A stretch of DNA of 64,000 bases from Methylomagnum ishizawai (GCF_900155475.1 NZ_FXAM01000001.1:1475501-1539500); one strand, 5' to 3'. Shown: positions 12,119 through 20,043, counted from the first letter of the stretch. Numbers and translations are program-made. The notes: generated from the letters alone by a model not told the origin.

Positions 12119-14590
12119 TCAAGCCTGGGGCTGGATGTTCCAGATCGACCCGGCATATTCCCGGATCGAGCGGTCGCTGGAAAACCAACCCGACCCCGCC
12201 ACGTTCAACACCGCCTGCCTAGCCCACGCCTCCCCGTCCCCATAGAGCCGGTCCACCGCCTCCTGCGCCGCCACATAGTCCGCGTAATCGGCCAGCACCG
12301 CCCACTGGTCGCCGCCCATCAGCAAGGAATCCACCAGGGGCTTGAACCGATCCGGCTCCTCCGGCGAGAAATACCCGGAGGCGATCATGTCCAAGGCCCG
12401 CCGCAGTTCGCTGTTGGCGTGGTAATAATCCCAGGGCTGGTAGCCGCGGCGGCGCAGTTCCGCCAATTCCCCGGCGGTCAGGCCGAAGATGAACAGATTG
12501 TCCCGGCCCACCTGCTCGGCGATTTCGATATTGGCCCCGTCCAGGGTGCCGATGGTGAGGGCGCCGTTCATCGTCATCTTCATATTGCTGGTGCCGGACG
12601 CCTCGGTGCCCGCCGTCGAAATCTGCTCCGACAAATCCACGGCGGGAATCAGTTCCATGGCCCGCGACACGTTGTAATCGGGCACAAACACCAGTTTCAG
12701 CCGTCCTTGCAGCGCCGGGTCGCGGTCCATCACGCGGGCGATGTCGTTGGCGAGCTTGATGACCAGCTTGGCCATGCGGTAGCCCGGCGCGGCCTTGCCG
12801 CCCAGGATCACGGTGCGCGGTATCCAGGCCGCTGTGGGCTGGTCCTTGATGCGGTTGTAGCGGGTGACCACATGCAGCAGGTTGAGCAATTGCCGCTTGT
12901 ATTCGTGGATGCGCTTGATCTGCACATCGAACAGCGAGGCGGGGTCGAGTGCCAGGCCCAGCCGCTGTTTCAGCAGCCCGGCCAGCCGCGCCTTGTTGTC
13001 GAACTTGGCGGTGCGGAACCGGCTGCGGAATTCGGCGTCCCCGGCCAAGGGGACCAAACCGCGCAGCCGTTCCAAATCCGAGACCCAGGCGCTATCGCCC
13101 AAGGCTTCGGTGATGAGTCCCGCGAGGCCGGGATTGGCCTGGTGCAGCCAGCGCCGGGGCGTGACGCCGTTGGTGATGTTGATGAAGCGGTCGGGGAACA
13201 GGCGGGCGAAATCGCGGAAGATGGTGCTTTGCATCAGCTCGCTATGGAGTTTGGCCACGCCGTTGACCTTGTGGCTGCCGACGATGGCGAGGTGCGACAT
13301 GCGGACCCGCTTGCCGCCGTCCTCGTCAATCAAGGACACCCGCCGGATCAGATCGCCATCGCCGGGGAAGCGCCGCCCGACCTCGTCCAGGAATTTCTGG
13401 TTGATGTCGTAGATGATCTGTAGATGGCGCGGCAACAGCCGCTCGAACAAACGCACCGGCCAGGTTTCCAGGGCTTCCGGTAAAAGGGTGTGGTTGGTGT
13501 AGGCGAAAATCCGCACCGTGATCCCGAACGCCTGGTCCCAGGCCAGCCCGTGCTGGTCCAGCAGGATGCGCATGAGTTCGGCGATGGCGATGGCGGGATG
13601 GGTGTCGTTGAGCTGGATCGCCACCTCGTCCGGCAATTCCGCCAGGTCCCGATGCTCGGTGCCGAAATGGACCAGGATATCTTGCAGCGAGGCGCTGACG
13701 AAGAAATACTCCTGCTTCAGCCGCAGTTCCCGGCCCATCTGGGTGGTGTCGTCGGGATACAGCACCTTCGAGAGGTTTTCCGACGAGGTTTTCTGCTCCA
13801 CCGCCTTGATGTAATTGCCCTCGTTGAAGTAGCGCAACTCGAAATCTCGGGTGGCTTTGGCGGCCCACAGCCGGAGGTTGTTCACCGTGCCCTCGCCGTA
13901 GCCGGGGATGGGCAGGTCGTAGGCCATCGCCATCACGTCCTGGGTATCCAGCCATTGATAGCGGCGCTGGCCGTCGGTGTCCTGGGTCTCGACCAGCCGC
14001 CCGTAGAATTGCACCCGGTACAGCACTTCGGGCCGGGCGAATTCCCAGGGGTTGCCGTAGCGCAGCCAGTTGTCGGGATGCTCGACCTGCCAGCCGTCCT
14101 CGATGCGCTGGGAGAAGATGCCGTAGTCGTAGCGGATGCCGTAGCCGAAGCCCGGCATCCTGAGCGAGGCCAGCGAATCCAGGAAGCAGGCCGCCAGCCG
14201 TCCCAGGCCGCCATTGCCGAGCGCGGCTTCCTCCTCTTCGCCGCCGATCTCATCCAGGTTCATGCCCATGTCCTCCAGGGCGAGGCGGAAAGCCTCGTAG
14301 CCGCCGGTATTGAGCAAGGCGTTGTCCAGGGTGCGGCCTATGAGGAATTCCATCGACAGGTAATACACCCGTTTGGCGTCGCTCAGGTAATACTGGCGCA
14401 TGGACTCCATCCAGCGCAGGGTGATTTGGTCGCGCACCACATGGGCCAGGGCGAAGAACCAATCCCGTTCGTGGGTGTCGATGGGGTCTTTGCCGATGGA
14501 ATAAATCAGGCGGTTGACCAAGGCCGTTTTCAGTTCCCCGATATTCTTGGGATTGGTGGAGGCGGCATCAGCATCATGGAATTCCTTCAT
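12119..14590 (-). CDS. glgP: Glycogen/alpha-glucan phosphorylase
   Basis: An 823-residue GT35 phosphorylase that releases glucose 1-phosphate from glycogen or maltodextrin using pyridoxal phosphate. Clear family motifs include GNGGLGRLAACFLDSLASL near the N-terminus, NGVTPRRWL, and the PLP-lysine region EASGTSNMKMTMNGALTIGT. Length is standard (800-850). The frame is open to 14710, but ATG at 14590 has a GGAG site six bases away (CGATGGAGAACAAC) and yields a normal N-terminus; the upstream ATG at 14602 is an alternative. It faces the SCO/peroxidase gene across a 133-bp gap containing both promoters. Confidence 0.95.
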   Translation of the reverse strand: MKEFHDADAASTNPKNIGELKTALVNRLIYSIGKDPIDTHERDWFFALAHVVRDQITLRWMESMRQYYLSDAKRVYYLSMEFLIGRTLDNALLNTGGYEAFRLALEDMGMNLDEIGGEEEEAALGNGGLGRLAACFLDSLASLRMPGFGYGIRYDYGIFSQRIEDGWQVEHPDNWLRYGNPWEFARPEVLYRVQFYGRLVETQDTDGQRRYQWLDTQDVMAMAYDLPIPGYGEGTVNNLRLWAAKATRDFELRYFNEGNYIKAVEQKTSSENLSKVLYPDDTTQMGRELRLKQEYFFVSASLQDILVHFGTEHRDLAELPDEVAIQLNDTHPAIAIAELMRILLDQHGLAWDQAFGITVRIFAYTNHTLLPEALETWPVRLFERLLPRHLQIIYDINQKFLDEVGRRFPGDGDLIRRVSLIDEDGGKRVRMSHLAIVGSHKVNGVAKLHSELMQSTIFRDFARLFPDRFINITNGVTPRRWLHQANPGLAGLITEALGDSAWVSDLERLRGLVPLAGDAEFRSRFRTAKFDNKARLAGLLKQRLGLALDPASLFDVQIKRIHEYKRQLLNLLHVVTRYNRIKDQPTAAWIPRTVILGGKAAPGYRMAKLVIKLANDIARVMDRDPALQGRLKLVFVPDYNVSRAMELIPAVDLSEQISTAGTEASGTSNMKMTMNGALTIGTLDGANIEIAEQVGRDNLFIFGLTAGELAELRRRGYQPWDYYHANSELRRALDMIASGYFSPEEPDRFKPLVDSLLMGGDQWAVLADYADYVAAQEAVDRLYGDGEAWARQAVLNVAGSGWFSSDRSIREYAGSIWNIQPQA

Positions 14591-14723
14591 GTTGTTCTCC
14601 ATCGAGTGTTGGAACGATCCGGCTGTGGGGTGGGAGCGGCGGCGCGTTTTGGCACGGGCTTGGATGGGGCGCTCCCGAATAGCGCTTAAACTTGTCCCGA
14701 CCCTTTCCATTTAAATCCAGACC

Positions 14724-16622
14724 ATGCGATCCATGCACAGTATCTTATCCATGAGCGCGGCGCTCCTCGCCGCCACCGGCCTGCTGGCGGGCTCCGTCCG
14801 GGCCGGGGAAGCCGCCCAGCCTTTGGCGCCGGGCTACCAAGAACTCCCGTTCAAGTTGCCGGAACCCGGCTCCTATGAACTGCCCGCCCTGGGCCAGGCC
14901 GCCGATGGCCGCGTGCTGGACAGCACGGGCCGGGATTTGAACCTGCACCAACTCTACGGCGACAAGCTGGTGCTGCTCAGCTTCATCTATTCGGCCTGTG
15001 GCGATGTGAACGGTTGTCCGCTGGCGACCGCCGTGTTCCACAAGCTGCAAAAGCGCTTGTTGCAACAGCCCGATATCGCCCGCCAATTGCGGCTCGTCAC
15101 CTTGAGCTTCAACCCCGGCCACGATACGCCCGAAGTCATGGCCCAATATGGGAAATCCTTCGGCGAGGGCTTGGAATGGCGCTTCCTCACCACCCGTTCC
15201 GAGGCCGATATCCAGCCGATCCTCGCAGCCTACGGCCAGACGGCGCAAAAGGATTACGACGCCCAAGGCCATTTCACCGGGACATTTTCCCATATCCTCC
15301 GGGTGTATTTGATCGACCGCGACCGGCGCATCCGCAACATTTATACCGTGTCGTTCCTGCATCCCGATACCTTGTTCAACGATGTCAGGACGCTGCTGCT
15401 GGAACGGCCCAAAACCACCACCGTCCTCCGACCGCCCGCCGCCGGTGCCTTGGGTCCGGGCGATGTCAAAGCTGGCTATGAAAGCGGCGACTACCAAACC
15501 CGCTCGGCGGCGTTGACCGAGCGCCAGGGCAAGCGGGCCGATCTGGGAAGCTACATCAAGCATCCACCCTTGGGTTTGCCCAAGGTGCCGGTGCCGCCCG
15601 ACAACCCCATCACCCCCGCCAAGCTCGAACTCGGGCGCAAGCTGTTCTACGACCGCCGCCTCTCGCTCAACAATACGTTTTCCTGCGCCATGTGCCATAT
15701 CCCGGAGCAGGGTTTCGCCAGCAACGAGCAGGCCATGGCGGTCGGGATCGAAGGCCGCAGTGTGCGGCGCAACGCCCCGACCCTGTATAACACGGCCTAT
15801 CTCCAACGGCTGTTCCACGATGGCCGCGAGGACAGCCTGGAACAACAGGTCTGGGGTCCGCTGTTGGCTCGGAACGAAATGGGCGCACCCTCGGTGGGCT
15901 ATGTGGTCGGCAAACTCAAGGGCTTGGCGGATTATGCCGGACTGTTCGAGCGGGCTTTCAACAAGCGCGGGCCGTCCATGGAAACCCTCGGCATGGCCAT
16001 CGCCGCCTACGAGCGGGCCTTGGATTCCGCCGATTCGCCTTTCGACCGCTGGCGCTATGGCCAGCAGGCGGGGGCGCTCGGTTCCGCCGCCCAGCGCGGG
16101 TTCGCGCTATTCACCGGCAAGGCGGGCTGTTCCGCCTGCCATACGGTGGGGGAAAAATACGCGCTGTTCACCGACCAGGGCTTGCACAACACCGGTATCG
16201 GCTACCGTGCCGCCATGGGTCCGGCGGCGACCGCCCCGATCCAGGTCGCGCCGGGGGTCGCGGTGAACATCGATCCCGCCGCGCTGGCCTCGGTCAGCGA
16301 ACCCAGGCCCAACGACCTTGGGCGCTACGAAATCACCCAGAACCCGGCGGATCGCTGGCAATACCGGACGCCCTCCTTGCGCAATATCGCCCTGACCGCG
16401 CCCTATATGCACGATGGCTCGCTGGCGACGCTCAAGGCTGTGGTGGAGTTCTACAACCAGGGCGGCGTGCCCAATGAAAACCTCGATCCTTTGATTAAAC
16501 CCTTGAATCTCGATGCCGGGGAAAGGGCCGATCTGGTCGGGTTCCTGAACGCCTTGACCGGGTCCAATGTCCGCGACTTGGTGCTGGACGCCTTCGCCGC
16601 CCCGGTGGGCGACCCGCGTTGA
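14724..16622 (+). CDS. SCO-like thioredoxin domain fused to di-haem cytochrome c peroxidase/MauG
   Basis: A 632-residue exported protein. Residues 1-27 form a signal peptide (LLAATGLLAGSVRAGEA). Residues ~50-230 are a SCO1/SenC-like thioredoxin fold with Cys 92 and Cys 98; the usual SCO spacing is CxxxC, so C-x5-C is unusual. Residues ~285-620 are a bacterial di-haem peroxidase/MauG domain with haem motifs CAMCH (321-325) and CSACH (469-473) and the typical TPSLRNIALTAPYMHDGS. It probably works in the periplasm on peroxide or as an electron or copper-handling redox partner. Both halves look intact. It is divergent from glgP, which is probably unrelated in function. Confidence 0.85.
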   Translation: MRSMHSILSMSAALLAATGLLAGSVRAGEAAQPLAPGYQELPFKLPEPGSYELPALGQAADGRVLDSTGRDLNLHQLYGDKLVLLSFIYSACGDVNGCPLATAVFHKLQKRLLQQPDIARQLRLVTLSFNPGHDTPEVMAQYGKSFGEGLEWRFLTTRSEADIQPILAAYGQTAQKDYDAQGHFTGTFSHILRVYLIDRDRRIRNIYTVSFLHPDTLFNDVRTLLLERPKTTTVLRPPAAGALGPGDVKAGYESGDYQTRSAALTERQGKRADLGSYIKHPPLGLPKVPVPPDNPITPAKLELGRKLFYDRRLSLNNTFSCAMCHIPEQGFASNEQAMAVGIEGRSVRRNAPTLYNTAYLQRLFHDGREDSLEQQVWGPLLARNEMGAPSVGYVVGKLKGLADYAGLFERAFNKRGPSMETLGMAIAAYERALDSADSPFDRWRYGQQAGALGSAAQRGFALFTGKAGCSACHTVGEKYALFTDQGLHNTGIGYRAAMGPAATAPIQVAPGVAVNIDPAALASVSEPRPNDLGRYEITQNPADRWQYRTPSLRNIALTAPYMHDGSLATLKAVVEFYNQGGVPNENLDPLIKPLNLDAGERADLVGFLNALTGSNVRDLVLDAFAAPVGDPR

Positions 16623-16633
16623 GCTTGGAGAGG

Positions 16634-17077
16634 TCAGAGGAAGGCGTAGACGATGGCGGCGTAGCGCAGAGCCTTGCCCAAGGCCATCGCCAGCAAGGAA
16701 CGCCAGAAGGGTAGCCGTAGCCAGCCCGCGGCGAAGCAAAAGCCATCGCCCACCACCGGCAGCCAGGATAGCAGTAAAAGATAGACCCCATGTCGCCGCA
16801 CCGCGGCCACGGCTTTTTGGCGGCGCGGGTCGGCGGCGGGGTGTTGGGCGGGATAACGCCCAGCGGCCAACCAGCCCAACAGCCAAGTGGTGACGGCTCC
16901 CAGGGTATTGCCCAAGGTGGCTGTTCCCAGCAGGATCAGCGGTTCGTGCCGAGCCTGATGGACCAGATAGGCCAACACCGCCTCCGAACCACCCGGCGCC
17001 AAGGTCGCCGAAACGAAGGCGCTGGCGAACAGGCTCCACAGCGCGAACGAGCCTTGCAATGCTTCCACCCGGATCAT
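16634..17077 (-). CDS. YqaA/DedA-related small membrane protein
   Basis: A 147-residue membrane protein of the YqaA (SNARE-associated/DedA-like) group. Recognisable features are ATLAPGGSEAVL near the N-terminus, GNTLGAVTTWLLG, and SWLPVVGDGFCFAAGWLRLPFWRSL, a typical second half. The role is not established beyond the membrane-protein family. The frame extends to 17137, but that region contains an 11-bp perfect hairpin. A GGAGG lies directly against the ATG at 17077 and nine bases before an in-frame GTG at 17068, so the GTG may be the true start. Confidence 0.75.
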   Translation of the reverse strand: MIRVEALQGSFALWSLFASAFVSATLAPGGSEAVLAYLVHQARHEPLILLGTATLGNTLGAVTTWLLGWLAAGRYPAQHPAADPRRQKAVAAVRRHGVYLLLLSWLPVVGDGFCFAAGWLRLPFWRSLLAMALGKALRYAAIVYAFL

Positions 17078-17093
17078 CCTCCATTCAGGGTAG

Positions 17094-17118
17094 GCGCCCA
17101 TCCGACGCGGATGGGCGC
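17094..17118. other. Perfect 11-bp hairpin in the YqaA leader/tRNA upstream region
   Basis: GCGCCCATCCG and CGGATGGGCGC pair around a 3-nt loop. It lies in the 5' leader of the YqaA gene and about 55 bp before tRNA-Met. There is no T tract in either direction. It might affect the YqaA mRNA or be a dispersed repeat. Confidence 0.5.
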
Positions 17119-17130
17119 GGGCTGTGGATA

Positions 17131-17159
17131 TTGACACGGCGTGGCCGGAAACGTAAGAT
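17131..17159 (+). promoter_or_regulatory. Sigma-70 promoter of tRNA-Met
   Basis: TTGACA (17131-17136) and TAAGAT (17154-17159) with exactly 17 bp between them, ending 13 bp before the tRNA. This is close to consensus and suits a constitutively strong tRNA promoter. Confidence 0.85.
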
Positions 17160-17172
17160 GCGCGTCTTCCAA

Positions 17173-17249
17173 GGCAACGTAGCTCAGTTGGTTAGAGCAC
17201 CGCATTCATAATGCGGGTGTCGCAGGTTCAAGTCCCGCCGTTGCTACCA
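17173..17249 (+). tRNA. tRNA-Met (anticodon CAT)
   Basis: A 77-nt cloverleaf with encoded CCA. The acceptor stem GGCAACG pairs with CGTTGCT (one G-U). The D-arm is AGCTCAGTTGGTTAGAGC. The anticodon stem-loop is CCGCA-TTCATAA-TGCGG, and the T-arm contains GGTTCAAGTCC. It resembles elongator tRNA-Met much more than tRNA-Ile2 (CAT), but the two share the anticodon so identity is not absolute. Its 3' end abuts an integrase gene, making it the likely prophage integration target. Confidence 0.95.
17223..17249 (+). other. Probable left attachment site (attL) in the tRNA 3' end
   Basis: The T-arm and acceptor 3' half of tRNA-Met is the usual crossover location for tyrosine integrases of this type, and the integrase gene ends 73 bp away reading toward it. 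The tRNA is intact, so the prophage carries the restoring 3' segment. The exact core cannot be defined without the right-hand copy, which lies beyond position 64,000. Confidence 0.6.
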
Positions 17250-17257
17250 ATGAATTC

Positions 17258-17290
17258 AAAGGCTTAGGGCATCAGCCCTGAGCCTTTTTT
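17258..17290 (+). terminator. tRNA-Met terminator, possibly bidirectional
   Basis: AAAGGCTTAGGGC pairs with GCCCTGAGCCTTT around ATCA, with one mismatch, followed by a T run. On the minus strand the same hairpin ends in a short T run and could stop integrase transcripts. Confidence 0.8.
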
Positions 17291-17321
17291 GTTGCCTGGG
17301 TAAATCGCTGGGTAAATCCGT

Positions 17322-18437
17322 TCACCGCGCCACCCGCAACAGGGTCGGCGCTTCTTCCATTTCCACGATGCGCTCCACCGCGTCCAACAGTTCCCGGAGT
17401 TCCGCCGGGCTGTAGTGGACGGTGATGTCGCCATCGGCGTGATCCATCAGCGCCTTCCGGGTTTCGAGCGGCACGCCCACGAGGCGCAAGCGCCGGGCGA
17501 AGGTGTGCCGGAGGTTGTGGACCCCGGCGAGGGTCCGGTCGTCGCGGGGTAGCCCCGCCGCCCTCCAGGCTTTCCGCCATCCGCTGTTGTTCATACGGTC
17601 GATGCGGTGGCCCCGGTAGGTGAACACCCATTCCGGGTCGAGGCCGCGCCGGGCTTCGATGACGGCGCGGGCGGTGCGGTTCAGCACGATCACGCCATCC
17701 TCTTTGCTCTTGGTGCCTTCCCAGCCGTAGCGGGCGACGGGTCGGCCCGGCACCATGAATACCTTCGCGTCCAGTTCGGGAATCCCTTCCTCCCAGTCCC
17801 AGCGCAGGGAACAGACGACTTGTTCCCGTTGGCCGGTGTTGACGGCGAATAGGGCCATTTCCGCCAGGTGCTTGGGGAGCGCCTGGAACAGCGCCCGCTG
17901 TTCTTCCCATTTGAGCGGGTGGGGTTCGGCGGCGTCGTCCCAGTCGGGGGCTTCCAGTAGCGGCACGGCCTGGGATAGCCAGGGTTTGCCGTCCGGGTCG
18001 CGCCAGACCCGCGCCGCTTTGGTCAGCACCATGCGGACCACGGCCAAGTCCCGGCGGAGGGTGGAGGATTTGATGCCTTCCCCGCGCCGGGCCGCGATGA
18101 AATCCTCCAGGGTGCCCTGGTGGATTTGGTCGAGCGGCAGGTGGCCGATATGGGGGCGGAGCGCCGCGAGGCTGTCGGCGTCGCGCCCGATGCTGGCCTT
18201 GGTGGCGGTTTCCAGGTATTGGGCCGCCGCGTCCAGGAAGGTCAGCTTCCGGGGTTGGTTGGCCTGGGCCTGCCCGGTCCTGGCGCGGTCGATGGCGGCG
18301 AGGTATTCGGCTTCGGCTTCCTGTTGCGTGCCCGCCTTAAAGCGGTGTCGAACGCGGCTTCCGCCGACGCGCTTGTCGATGCTGCCTTCGCCGGTTTTCT
18401 TGTTCCAGTACAGTCCTGGGTGGGTTCGTTTCGCCAT
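17322..18437 (-). CDS. int: Tyrosine-type phage integrase
   Basis: A 371-residue tyrosine recombinase that inserts and excises the prophage. An N-terminal DUF4102/Arm-type segment of about 65 residues is followed by a SAM-like core-binding domain (FLDAAAQYLETATKASIG onward) and the catalytic domain. Catalytic residues visible: Arg 204, His 307-x-x-Arg 310 (HNLRHTF), His 333 and the nucleophile Tyr 342 (HYS). A GGAGG site precedes the ATG. It is the last gene of a leftward operon starting near 19,430 and ends 73 bp from the tRNA target. Confidence 0.95.
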   Translation of the reverse strand: MAKRTHPGLYWNKKTGEGSIDKRVGGSRVRHRFKAGTQQEAEAEYLAAIDRARTGQAQANQPRKLTFLDAAAQYLETATKASIGRDADSLAALRPHIGHLPLDQIHQGTLEDFIAARRGEGIKSSTLRRDLAVVRMVLTKAARVWRDPDGKPWLSQAVPLLEAPDWDDAAEPHPLKWEEQRALFQALPKHLAEMALFAVNTGQREQVVCSLRWDWEEGIPELDAKVFMVPGRPVARYGWEGTKSKEDGVIVLNRTARAVIEARRGLDPEWVFTYRGHRIDRMNNSGWRKAWRAAGLPRDDRTLAGVHNLRHTFARRLRLVGVPLETRKALMDHADGDITVHYSPAELRELLDAVERIVEMEEAPTLLRVAR

Positions 18438-18661
18438 GGGGTTTCCTCCGCGTTGTCGGTGGTCACGCCCGGCGACAGGTTGCGGGCCTTATAGTCGTCG
18501 AGGGCGTGGTCGAGGTCAACGCGGTCGAAGCCGATGCCCTGCTTGCCGATGGGTATGGCCGGTACGTATGGCTTGATTTCGCGCTCGAACAGGGTGCGGC
18601 CCATGCCGCAGTAGTAGGCGGCTTGGTCGGGACGAAAGAAGCGCGGGGGGAATTCAGGCAT
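18242..18661 (-). CDS. AlpA/excisionase-like DNA-binding protein
   Basis: A 139-residue frame with a GGAGGG site before its ATG. Residues ~7-70 (FFRPDQAAYYCGMGRTLFER... IGFDRVDLDHALDDYKARN) look like the winged-helix/MerR-like fold of AlpA or Xis proteins, which direct excision or regulate integrase. The position immediately upstream of int fits. The last ~65 residues overlap the start of int by 196 bp and are low-complexity Ser/Ala/Pro, so only the first ~75 residues are likely to matter structurally. Confidence 0.7.
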   Translation of the reverse strand: MPEFPPRFFRPDQAAYYCGMGRTLFEREIKPYVPAIPIGKQGIGFDRVDLDHALDDYKARNLSPGVTTDNAEETPWRNEPTQDCTGTRKPAKAASTSASAEAAFDTALRRARNRKPKPNTSPPSTAPGPGRPRPTNPGS

Positions 18662-18722
18662 TGGTTCCCTCCAAGTGGGGAAGGTCGGGCGCGGGGCCGT
18701 CCGTGGCCCCGCTGGGGGGTGG

Positions 18723-18941
18723 TTAGTGTGCGCGTGTGGCTCGGGGCGCGGGTTCCGGCCCGGACGTGCCTTGTTCCAGGCGGCGGATGGCGCGGTCGAG
18801 TTCGAAGGCTTCCTGGCTGCGGAGGTGTTCCATGTAGAGCGCGTCCAGGGCTTGGCCGTGGTGGAGTTTGGCGGCGGCCCGCGCCTTGTCCCGGCGGTTG
18901 CGGAGCCATGCGAGGTAGAGGCGGCGGGCAAGGAGGGTCAT
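18723..18941 (-). CDS. Small basic helical protein of the integration operon
   Basis: 72 residues, mostly one or two charged helices (RRLYLAWLRNRRDKARAAAKLHHG, then LYMEHLRSQEAFELDRAIRRLEQ). It lies between the AlpA-like gene and the RMF-motif gene on the same strand, with 15 bp to the latter. A GGGAG lies about ten bases before the ATG. No family recognised. Small size and arginine content suggest nucleic-acid or protein binding, which is only a guess. Confidence 0.55.
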   Translation of the reverse strand: MTLLARRLYLAWLRNRRDKARAAAKLHHGQALDALYMEHLRSQEAFELDRAIRRLEQGTSGPEPAPRATRAH

Positions 18942-18956
18942 GGCGGCGGGTCTCCC

Positions 18957-19430
18957 TTAGTAGGCCAGCGCGGCTTCGACGGCGGCGCGGCCTTCTTCCC
19001 AATCCGTCGCCGCGTGGGTGCCGATGGGATGGGGGTTGTCGGTGGCGGTCCGGCCCGCGAGTCCGGCTTCCTGGCCTTGGACGTAGTGGGTGCCGGGGCC
19101 GTCGCTGGCGGTGGGTCCGGCCTGTGCCGTCCCGGCGGATGGGTGCGGGGCGGCGCTGGCCCGGCCCGTTTCCCAGTCGCCATATCCGATGCCGGGTTTG
19201 GAGTAGGGGTTGTTGTCGGCGGTCAATCCCAGCGTGCCCGCCGCCACGCCTTCGCGGAAGGCGGGGCTTTGGGCGGGGGCCGCGTCGTTGGCGGGGTCCG
19301 GCAAAATGGCCGCGAGGCGGTCGAGCAGCGCGGACTTGCTGCCGAAGACGTGGGTGTCGGTGGCGTTTTCGCTGGTCATGAGGACGAAGCCGTTGGCGGC
19401 GATGTGGATTCCGAGTCGATGGGCGGGCAT
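18957..19430 (-). CDS. Protein with two RMF/CrpP-like motifs
   Basis: 157 residues, first gene of the leftward integration operon, with AGGAG before the ATG. After an N-terminal part (residues 1-45) it carries two similar units: a first with AGTLGLTADNNPYSKPG then YGDWETGRASA, and a second with AGRTATDNPHPIG then ATDWEEGRAAVEAAL. The pattern NPY-x-x-G...W-x-x-G is that of ribosome modulation factor and the mobile-element CrpP family. Whether it binds ribosomes is untested. Transcription is probably controlled by operators at 19,531-19,584. Confidence 0.6.
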   Translation of the reverse strand: MPAHRLGIHIAANGFVLMTSENATDTHVFGSKSALLDRLAAILPDPANDAAPAQSPAFREGVAAGTLGLTADNNPYSKPGIGYGDWETGRASAAPHPSAGTAQAGPTASDGPGTHYVQGQEAGLAGRTATDNPHPIGTHAATDWEEGRAAVEAALAY

Positions 19431-19530
19431 GGGATGCTCCTGTCGGGTGGGTGTGAAAAGCGCGGGCCGTGGGTCCGGCCCGCCGAGTGGGGCTCACAAC
19501 AACACGCCTTGGGGACGTGCTGGCGGCTAT

Positions 19531-19556
19531 TTTTACGAGTTTATCGTAAAAGTCAA
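19531..19556 (-). promoter_or_regulatory. Leftward integration-operon promoter with operator O1 in its spacer
   Basis: On the minus strand, TTGACT (complement of 19551-19556) is followed by the perfect operator TTTTACGA-N5-TCGTAAAA (19531-19551) and AAAAAT as a -10-like hexamer. The layout matches the rightward cro promoter base for base in its key positions, so the same repressor should block both. Confidence 0.7.
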
Positions 19557-19563
19557 GCGGGGA

Positions 19564-19584
19564 TTTTACGAATAAAACGTAAAA
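19564..19584. promoter_or_regulatory. Operator O2
   Basis: TTTTACGA-N5-ACGTAAAA, one base off a perfect inverted repeat and the same half-site as O1 and O3. Its centre is 33 bp (about three helical turns) from the centre of O1, so two dimers could sit on the same DNA face and cooperate. Confidence 0.7.
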
Positions 19585-19607
19585 AAGCCCGCGATGGAAG
19601 GCGGGCT
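19581..19607 (-). terminator. Terminator of the repressor transcript
   Basis: On the minus strand, AGCCCGC (complement of 19601-19607) pairs with GCGGGCT (complement of 19586-19592) and is followed by a run of six T. It lies 74 bp past the repressor stop and partly overlaps O2, separating the repressor unit from the integration operon. Confidence 0.8.
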
Positions 19608-19680
19608 GGGCTGGGGGACGGTTTTGGGAAGGGGTAAGGGTCAGCCGTCGGGCGGCGGCTCGGGATCGTGTGCGCCAGGG

Positions 19681-20043
19681 TCAGGCGGCGTTGGCTGGGG
19701 TTTCGGTTGTTTCGGGTGTGCGACCGGGTTGAGGTTGAGATTCCGCAACGTTCCAGATGGTGCGCTTGCCTTGTTCGTTGGTCTGACGGAAGGCCTGGAT
19801 GATCTGGCGCTCCCGTTCATTCAGCAAGTCTTCGTCGCAATTCAGCACATAGGCCTCGGAGACTTCCAGGACTTTCGCCAGCCGTTTGTAGGTCGAAACC
19901 TTCGCTTCGCTCTTGCCGAGTTCGTAGCCGTTCAGCGTGGAGGGTTTCAGGCCCGGCACGCGGTCGCAAACCTCTTGGAGCGTCCAGTTTTTGGCGTCGC
20001 GGGCTGCTTTGAGCCGTAATCCGATGATGGTGGTTTCGTCCAT
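19681..20043 (-). CDS. CI-like XRE-family repressor
   Basis: A 120-residue protein with an XRE/HTH_3 domain in residues ~5-65 (IIGLRLKAARDAKNWTLQEV, then LKPSTLNGYELGKSEAKVST) and a short C-terminal helix region. It lacks any LexA/CI-type Ser-Lys autoprotease domain, so induction is unlikely to use RecA-stimulated self-cleavage. It is divergent from the Cro-like gene across a 97-bp region with operators. The frame is open to 20169, but ATG at 20043 starts the helix-turn-helix fold; no strong ribosome binding site is seen. It probably maintains lysogeny by binding TTACGA-N5-TCGTAA. Confidence 0.85.
   Translation of the reverse strand: MDETTIIGLRLKAARDAKNWTLQEVCDRVPGLKPSTLNGYELGKSEAKVSTYKRLAKVLEVSEAYVLNCDEDLLNERERQIIQAFRQTNEQGKRTIWNVAESQPQPGRTPETTETPANAA

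Noticed and set aside
17272-17910. 212-codon minus-strand frame overlapping integrase
   Set aside because: Out-of-frame shadow of int; the int frame contains the full catalytic residue set.
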